From: Romanomermis culicivorax
Lineage: Eukaryota > Nematoda > Enoplea > Mermithida > Mermithidae
DNA length: 64,000 bases
Assembly (NCBI GenBank): GCA_963922205.1
Contig: CAWUHX010000069.1
Coordinates: 558,001 to 622,000, forward strand
Reading direction: 5' to 3'
In this document: positions 56,483-64,000 of the stretch, one piece after another
Layout of the letters: each line of letters begins with the position of its first letter
How positions within the stretch are numbered: position 1 is the stretch's first letter
Notes under the pieces: model-generated
What the model was told of the DNA's origin: nothing
What the model saw: the letters and a program-made list of their open reading frames with translations, nothing else
The model's database searches: none
Position numbers and translations under genes: made by a program

Positions 56483-58628
56483 ATGTTTCCTGTCATGATG
56501 CTAACAATCGGCGCCATCGCATGGAATGTGCTCGGAGTTGACAGTATGGATTTTAAATAAATCATGATAATACATTGTTTGATACATTTTTGTGGTGTAG
56601 AGATTAGATCAATGAGGTTGGATAGATTAGAACAGAAAAAATTAAACATTACATTTTTTCAACATGATAGATCTGACCGACTCTGGCATCAATGGAAGGA
56701 TTCTTGAGAACACACTGAAGGCCTTATGGTTTTCTAGACTGAGTAGCACAATGATCTCTGATCTTCCCAACAAAATTATGAGTTTGTTCTTTACAAAAGA
56801 AAGTGGGATTTTAAAGATTGGGTACTTACTGTACATCAAACAGGATTGGATCCTTGTGTGATTTATTTTTCGCAGCATTGTATGCGACACTGCTCATGAA
56901 GGATTGGAGCCCAATTAGCATTCGAAACATATGTCAGCAACACAGCAAAGAACGGGGCCGGTATTACTATAATGCCGGGGCTTAAGTTTGAGCTGGAGCT
57001 TAAGACCGTCTTGGTTAAGCTACAGCTTAAGTCGGTATTACTAAGAAGTTAAGCTGCAGCTTAGCGAAGCTGTTGCTGAGCACCAGCTTAAGTTCCAGCT
57101 TAACTTTTTCATATATTTTGCGTTGGAAGTTAAGCTGTAGTTTAACTTTTTGTGTCAACACTTTTTGTGCCTCTACGATGTTTATTAGTTTATTGTGCCT
57201 CTACGATGTTTATTTTCTTCTGTGTGCATAATCCGACAGTAGCACATAGTATCTATATGCATCGCACATATTGAAAAATACTAACATGGATAAATAAGTA
57301 AAGCGATTAGTCATTATCGATTTTCTAGAAAAAGTTTCATTGTGATTTTTTTGCCTTGCTTTTTGTGGTCATTTTTGTCATCGAAATTTCGTCAATTTAT
57401 TCATTTATTGATCCTCTTGCTGATCTTGTTAATGAAAACGAAAAATGAAAAAGAAAATCACGAAAAATGTGATTTCTTGACGTTCTCCGTCATCAAGCAA
57501 TATAACGTAACGATCAGTCATTATCCTATAACAACATAAAATACGAACTTGAGACAGCTACCCCCAGTCTTAACTTTTTCACGTTAAGCTACAGCTTAAG
57601 CTCTAGCTTAACTTATGTAATACTGGTCAGACTTAAGCTCCAGCTTAACGGTCGAACAGACTTAAGTCCAAGACTTTAGTTTGAATCTTAAGTCTCTTGC
57701 TCAGCTGCAGCTTAACAATTTTTTAGTAATACCGGCCAAGCTGGTGCTCAGCTGGAACTTGCCTTTTTTTATATGTTATAACGTTGTAGAGACTTAAGTT
57801 GCATCTTAAGCTCCAGCTTAAGTCGCAATAGTAATACCGGCTCCAGATTATCACAGATGGTCCATAAATACGCTTGAAGCAATTTTTTATCATTACGTTT
57901 CATTTAAATTGAAATGATCGATGCTGCAAAGTTGCACCCTAACTTTATTCAAAGTTACAGGAAGCTTGCTGACTCTATTCAATAATTTTTTCTTTCATGA
58001 TACAAAGTTTGATGATAACTCTCTTCAATCATTTCAAGATTATCGAAAATTGATTTCCTGATCTCTAGAAAGGCGGAGTTTACCGAAACTTCAACTGCAG
58101 CACCGATCACTTCTAAATTGATGGAGTAGATAACTACATCAAAATTTCCATCGAAATTTAGTCGACAGATATAAGTTTCCTAAGAAAAAGTAGTTATAGC
58201 GAAATTGTAATTGATAAACGGATTCCATGTCGCGGTTAACGTCTATCCTACCGCTATTGTTCATAGAGACGACGTAATGTTTGACATACATTGCGACAAA
58301 ATGAGTATCAAACGTCGTATTCTGTTCAAAAATGTACCTTTTTTAAAGATCAGTTTAAAGACTAGCCTGCTCGTGCGAAATATCATTCTACTGAATATAA
58401 AATTTTTTATTCAGTTTCCTGAATCCTTTTTTTCTCCCATCAGCCCTGTTTTTCGAACTCAGAAACAGTAAATGCGAAGGCGTTGTACAGGACGGTCTAA
58501 AATCATGCGGCGGTTGTGCTGATTCGAAAAGTGCCCACGGTGGTAAAAACGGCGACGGACCACTATGCTCATGCCGTTTCGGTTCAGAGTGTAGTTACGG
58601 GCACCCGAAATGTGTGATAATGTGTTGA
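56483..58628 (+). CDS. Secreted 8-cysteine peptide, family B, gene B3 (two exons)
   Basis: Exon 1 is 56483-56543 (MFPVMMLTIGAIAWNVLGVD), exon 2 is 58444-58628, and the 1900-bp phase-1 intron has GTATGG and CCCATCAG ends. The product has 81 residues. The mature part keeps LRNSKCEGV and spacing C-x10-C-x2-C-x16-C-x-C-x5-C-x6-C-x3-C; the last two loops are shorter than in B1 and B2, and the core is SYGHPKC. The exon 1 end (AWNVLGVD) is close to B1 (VWNVLTVD). The intron holds a foldback element (56957-57841) and a MITE type 2 copy, which explains its greater length. The function is unknown, as for B1. Confidence 0.8.
56957..57841. mobile_element. Foldback-type element 2, inside the B3 intron
   Basis: It is bounded by GCCGGTATTACTAT and its exact inverse ATAGTAATACCGGC. 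Both arms are dense in CTTAAG, AGCTTAAGCTCCAGCTTAA and CAGCTGCAGCTTAA-type palindromic units, with further internal copies of the end motif (CGGTATTACTA near 57032, TAGTAATACCGG near 57725). The centre is AT-rich. No target duplication is evident and there is no transposase. A decayed relative may lie at 11360-11575. Confidence 0.7.
57895..58128. repeat. MITE type 2, copy 3
   Basis: The left part (ATTGAAATGATCGATGCTGC) and the right part (CGATCACTTCTAAATTGATGGAGTAG) match the family in inverted arrangement, but the ends are decayed. Boundaries are approximate. Confidence 0.4.
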
Positions 58629-58769
58629 TTTGATCCTGTAAAAATCGCTGATACTATCGTTTTCATATCTTGTTATTTCCATTATTGAGGAAAAAAGATT
58701 TTTAGGTGCACGATCATGAGGAACAAGTCAATGTATCTTGTATAAACCTTAGAGGGCGTGAAAATGGTC

Positions 58770-59967
58770 TATTCCCAAGTGAGCGGATTCCCAATTGAGT
58801 GAATTCACAATTGAGTGATTCCCATGTGAGCAATTACCCATTGAGCAAATTCTCAAGTGAGCGAATTCACAATTGAGCGATTCCCGTGTGAGCGATTCCC
58901 AGTTGAGCGAATTCTCAAAGGAGCGAATTGTTTTCAATTGAGCGACTCCAAACGAGCAATAGAGAATACAACAGCATTTTCTTCACATTTTCCTTCTTTG
59001 CCTTATACTTTTCTTTGTATACTTTTTTTTGTTTCGTTGTTCTGTGTGTTGCAATTATGTATTCGTTTATGTATGTATTTGCATTTTTATCTTTTGTCTC
59101 TGCTTTCTTTCCTTTTCTTTTTTCTTGTTATCTACTTTTTTCTTTTTTGCTCATAAAACAATACATTACAAAATACAAGTTGTCATTTTTAATAAGCATT
59201 CTCTCCCATGTAATTGTCATACAATTCGGTACACTCTATTTCCTATTTAATTTTATCCTTTGTAATTTTTTCTTCATTCTTATCTACTTTTCATCTTAGC
59301 TTTTTGCTTTAACTTCTTTATCTTAATTTTTTTATTCTCCAGATTCTTTCTTTTTTTGTTCTTTTTCACATTATTTTTTCTTTCTTCCTTGCTACTTTCT
59401 CTATATGGCTTTTCCTTTCTGGTCACTTTTTTGATGTTTTTTCTTTTTCTAATGCTTTTCTACCTATTCTCACATACTCTTAATGTGTCCATTTTTGTTG
59501 ACGTTTCCTTTCTCTTGATGTTTTCTTTCCTCCTGCATTCTTTTGTTTATATTTTTTAAGAATCACACTTATAACGACGAAAGACTCAAGCATGCTAAAA
59601 TGTTCAAGATTTATACGGGACACTACGGTTATCTAAAATGACAACTTATAGTGTATTGTATCATGAGTAAAAAAAGAAAAAGTTAAATGGCAAGAAGGAA
59701 TAAAATGAAGAAAGCACAGACAAATGATGAAAATGTTAAAACATACATAAACGAAAACATGTGCAATACACACAGACAACGAAAGAAAAAAGGAATAGTT
59801 ACAAAAAAAATAAGGTAAAGAAGGAAAATTTGAAGAAAGTGTTATTACATTGTCGATCCGTCGTATGAAATCGCTCAATTGGGAATTCGCTCACTTGGGA
59901 ATCGCTCACATGAGAATCACTCATTTGGGAATCGTTCAACTGAGAGTCGCTCACTTGAAAATCGCTC
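58770..59967. mobile_element. Foldback-type element 1, copy 3
   Basis: A left array (58770-58955) of GAGCGATTCCCAGTT-type units leads into the shared pyrimidine-rich centre. The right arm has the purine-rich inverse (about 59630-59850) and a short inverted array ending GAAAATCGCTC. Its left edge (TATTCCCAAGTGAGCG) is the same as in copy 1. Hydrophobic open frames inside (58928-59559) are translations of pyrimidine runs. Confidence 0.75.
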
Positions 59968-62900
59968 TTTGTGTGAAATACCTCATCACAACTCGCATTT
60001 TCTAGTAAAAAGCAAGTGAAAAATGCAGCTCTTTGTATCAGAAACATTAAATCTGCAAGACAATTGTGCTAATGAATTCGTAGAAGTTGATGTCAGTGAT
60101 GATATGAAATCCCTCATCAGTTGTTCATGTTGGCTTTTTGTCGACCCCTAAATTCTTATCATGAAAGTCCTGAAACATTAAAAAAATCGATCATATTTTG
60201 TAAAAGATTTTGAATAATTAAACGTTTTATGTCTCGAAGTAGGATGGAAAGTTGAAATAAATCTCTGGAAAGTTTTCCAAGCATCCATGTCAATAAATCA
60301 AAATTGGTTTTCATTGAAGCTTAAAATATTATAGCCTTTCATAGCTGGGTCCATTCACTTTTGATCCCGAAAAGCATCCTCGAAGAGTAAGCGGCATCAT
60401 GGAAAGCACGAGAAACATTAGTCAGAAAAAAAACAAGAATTTGGAAATTTTATGTTTATTCCAGCCTTCCGACGCAGGGACTTTTAGTTGACAACCTATC
60501 TTAGATGATTCAAAACTAATGTATGAGTATGAGTGACTGTTCAGAAAATGGTGGGTGGATGAGTCTCCATCTTGTAATATATGCAGTCAGTTTGAAGGCT
60601 TTGCACTCCATATATAATGCAGAATCCTAACAAGACAAATAAACACATACATTAATATGCATGAATATATGCTATATGACCGTTGTTCAGTGAGCTTGCA
60701 TGACTGCTTGTGTGCCGATAAAACTATCATAAAAAACAACTGAGCAATAAAAGAGCCAAGAAACATATTCACAAAGCTCGATTTTACATTTTTGTTTAAG
60801 ACAAAAAAGTTATTCTTATGCAAGTGTATTTTCATCATTGACAATTATTGTATTATTTGATGAAAAAAGAGGCACTGATTATCTTCTACAAAAGATCATA
60901 AAGCCAAGGCTTGCAAATGGGATGGGTTTTAAAGCATCAAGACACTGTCGCATGTTGAACTACAAGAACCGATTGTTTTAGGGAATTGACCAGAAAAAGC
61001 AACCTGAATGCGGATCTTGTTGCTATAGAAATGAGGGAGAATACTCGTTTCAAAAAAGAAGTTTTTGACGACCCAGTAAAACGCAAGTTTTTGGCTGGGG
61101 GAAGCAAGTAAATGGCATAGCGAAGCAAGTGAAAGAAATAGTGTAATGAGGAAGAAGAAATGACGAAATTTGATTAAAAATTCAGCATCTATGTTTCCCT
61201 TCCAGAAATCGAATGTGAGGTAGATGGTAGCACTGGTTTTGAATAAACTTATAAATTTTCTACCCTTGCTTTTACAATTATTTTTGAATGTCGATTTGTT
61301 ATTCTGAAGCCTTATAATCAGCCTATGCATTTTCTGAATATTCACTTAGTCTATGTGATTGTTGACAGACAAACTAAAGGATCTAGCAAATACAAAAATT
61401 TTTATTTAAATCATAGAGAGTTTCTATCTACAAAACGTACGATTTTTAATGAATTTTCCATGGATCATGACTTTTACGTGTACCTCCAGATTTGCTAGCA
61501 GTGCTCGAAAAACATAGCTTTTTTCTAAACTTGAAGTAAGAATATCGAATTAGATTATGTTATGTTCTACATTGGTGGAAACACTATTATCCGCTAGCTC
61601 TTAGATTTCTCTTGAAGAAAAAGTGCTGTTTTCATTAAATAACTATAATGAACGATGATACTAATACACTTGCATAAGAATAACTTTTTTGAAGCAAAAA
61701 AATGTGTTTGTTGGCTTTATTGTCGCTAAGTTGCCTTTTATCCGACAGTTATATCAGCAAACACAACAGTCACGCAAGCTTATTGAACAACTGGCATCTA
61801 GCATATATTCGTCTTGATTTCTGAAGTTATTTGTCCCGTTAGGATACTGTATCATATTTATAGAGTGCAGAACCTTTAAACTGACTGCATATGTGACAAG
61901 ATAGCGACTCATCCAACCACAATTTTTTGAGCAGCATAGTTAAAAACAAGTTGAATTTTTCTTACGCTGCTAAGTTGAATAGTTCGCTTTGAAAGAACAG
62001 AAAACGTCAAGTGTAGGGGCTCAAGTATCAACTTATACATCAGGGTGTCTCGAATGTATACCATCACATTAATGTCTCTGGTATGTTGTCTTGCTGAAAG
62101 CTACATACGACGATTATGGGGGATCAAGGCTCTAAGTGAATTTACAAGAAAAGTTTTAGGCGCGGCTCGCCGAAACATGATCTGCAGTTTAAAGAAATAT
62201 TCAAATTTTGTTATGCATGAAATCAAGGAAATTGAACTTTGACGTATAAACCATACAGGTTTAACTGTTTGTCAATACATCAGATGAAAGAGCAATAAAA
62301 ATTCTACTTGAAGAGGCAAATATTAGGACAGTTAGCTTATTTGATGTCTGCCTAGCACGAAGTAATGTTAAAATATACTTTTTGGTGAAATATGGTAAAA
62401 ATTGCAACTTTGTTATATTGTAGCTCGATGAATTTTCGTTTTCAGCTCGAATGCATATCACAGCTGTTATCAGCGCATACAGTTACCTCATGTAGAAAGC
62501 TTCGAGGGTCACTATATTTCATACTTGCCAATGTGATGATCGATCTAATCAGTAACTGTGTCTTAAACTCCGTCGTCTATAATCCGTTTTTCGAATGCTT
62601 GTAAATATTACAGTTGAGAGCAAGGATCATTTCTGGTCATTTACGGCCAAGCCATATGCCGTCTAATACTAGAGATTTGTGAGTCTACTCAACTAAGCCT
62701 TATTATTTTTGGATTAAAAAAGCATACAGTAAAAAAATCTAAAAGCATTGTGTAATGGATTTAGTGGGCAGTACTTATTTTTGTCATTTTTCAACAGGCA
62801 TGTATTTTGTATAAAACAAAGTATAAGCACAATAATACTATATTATCCACAATTTAAACATCTGGGGTCAGAAATCGAACGGTCATGCCAATCATCTAAA

Positions 62901-64000
62901 TTACTTTTTTCTCCATGAATGCTAACGTGTAACCTAATTTTATCTTATCATTTACTGGATTGTCAGGTTCGTATTCAATGTCAATTACTTGCCAATGTGT
63001 CGTAAACATTGCTTCGAAGTGAGCAGACTTTGAATTGATTGGATTATCGCCCCAAGAGCTTGAACGCAGCTTCTTATGATTAGAACTTATCAGTCACGAG
63101 CGAATTCTGGGAAAATTAGTGGATATTTCCATGCTTCACTATTGTCCATTCATTTTCGAAGTCTCGGGTGAACCTGTACCATATACAGACATGTTGTTTT
63201 TTAAACATGAAGTCCTGTGAGAGTTAGCACAGGACAAAAGATTTTCGCCTATGCCGCAAGTCTATTATTTGCATAAAACGTCCTTTGGCCTTCAAGCAGT
63301 CAATTGAAAAATGGGCTGGGAAGCATTCAGGTCGATTTATTTTTGGAGCAAAAATAGTTATCCCGAGTCGGATAAATTGGATGCAAAATTATAAATAATT
63401 GAATATGTTGGAGCAATAAAGTGTTATGTGACATGGTATTCAATTGTCTACTGCATATAATCAATATTTTACTATATGATTATGTATTTTCTACACTTGA
63501 ATATTTCGAATCGCTTAAAATGCCAGAAAATTGGAAAATTTCAAATTTTAGTATATTGTAGCAGCACGAATTTCGACTCTTATGCAAAATAAATTCCGGA
63601 ATGATATGCAAAACTACACAATATATCTGATTTTGAGGTAAAATTAATTTTTAAATCCTCATAGTCCATGTCGAACTTCTCAGAAACTGCGTATCAAATG
63701 AGCCATCGTTGACAGATGTGTGTTTTTCGAAAACCAGCAACGACTTGAAATGCGCGTAATAGAGCATGGCTTAACCACATGAGGTCTTAGATGCCCTATT
63801 AACTTTTCAAAAGCAGATATCCATTCCCCCTGAAGTTTGGAAATTCACCGAAGAAGTCATCTTTTTAAACAGAAGATTAACATTTTAAGGGGTTTAAAAT
63901 TCCTTCCTCCTGTACTGGTTGACTCCATACCCAAAAAAATTTTTGTCATGCATTCTGAGAGGATCTTAGGAATATTTTGTATTAATATATGAATACTTTC
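59968..64000. other. Intergenic DNA to the window end, no supported gene
   Basis: A decayed repeat at about 62380-62480 and 63480-63700 is shared with 8560-8800. A reversed MITE type 1 fragment (TTTTTGTCATTTTTCAACAG) lies near 62780. A 62-codon frame near 62057-62242 starts with a weak signal-like segment but has no other support. Confidence 0.35.

Noticed and set aside
62045..62242. Small frame with weak signal-peptide-like start
   Set aside because: No cysteine pattern, no paralogue, and a possible donor inside; not enough to call a gene.

Overview
The window is animal nuclear DNA, AT-rich, with GT-AG introns, TTTTCAG-like acceptors, a 50-bp intron, secreted cysteine-rich peptides, a DUSP-type phosphatase and many eukaryotic transposable elements. 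The intron and acceptor style fits a nematode or another small invertebrate, but nothing seen fixes the phylum. It is gene-poor: real coding segments stand out as short islands of higher GC with NCG codons in AT-rich DNA built largely from old repeats.

Layout. 1-2772: two unrecognised retroelement- or virus-like reading frames in one frame, split by a single TAA, followed by an LTR-like AT-rich stretch, a primer-binding-like site and two UUCG-capped hairpins (to about 3560). 6168-6618: last exon of a DUSP14/18-like phosphatase, with a frame break and an altered active site. 7292-8368: two PIF/Harbinger-type elements that share one TAA target duplication; more such elements lie at 13513-14406 and 54634-55552. 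10291-20012: the first two of three two-exon genes for 8-cysteine secreted peptides (family B). 22662-31943: a complete 9.3-kb Ty3/gypsy-type LTR retrotransposon with matching LTRs and target duplication. Its order is unusual: gag, then an envelope-like glycoprotein fused to protease, then RT, RNase H and integrase. 35572-48078: four single-exon genes of a second 8-cysteine secreted family (family A), with a partial host gene at 37976-38201 among them. 56483-58628: the third family B gene, whose intron carries a foldback-type element. Three copies of a different foldback-type element, with arms made of short tandem repeats, lie at 15161-16448, 39661-40795 and 58770-59967. Small inverted-repeat elements of two further families fill much of the rest.

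How it fits together. Seven small secreted cysteine-rich peptide genes from two unrelated families are interleaved across about 48 kb with one large and many small transposons. That is the usual look of a fast-evolving peptide locus (defence, venom or effector type), but the sequence does not show which role applies. The strongest candidate for something undescribed is the retrotransposon with its envelope-like domain upstream of protease in one reading frame.
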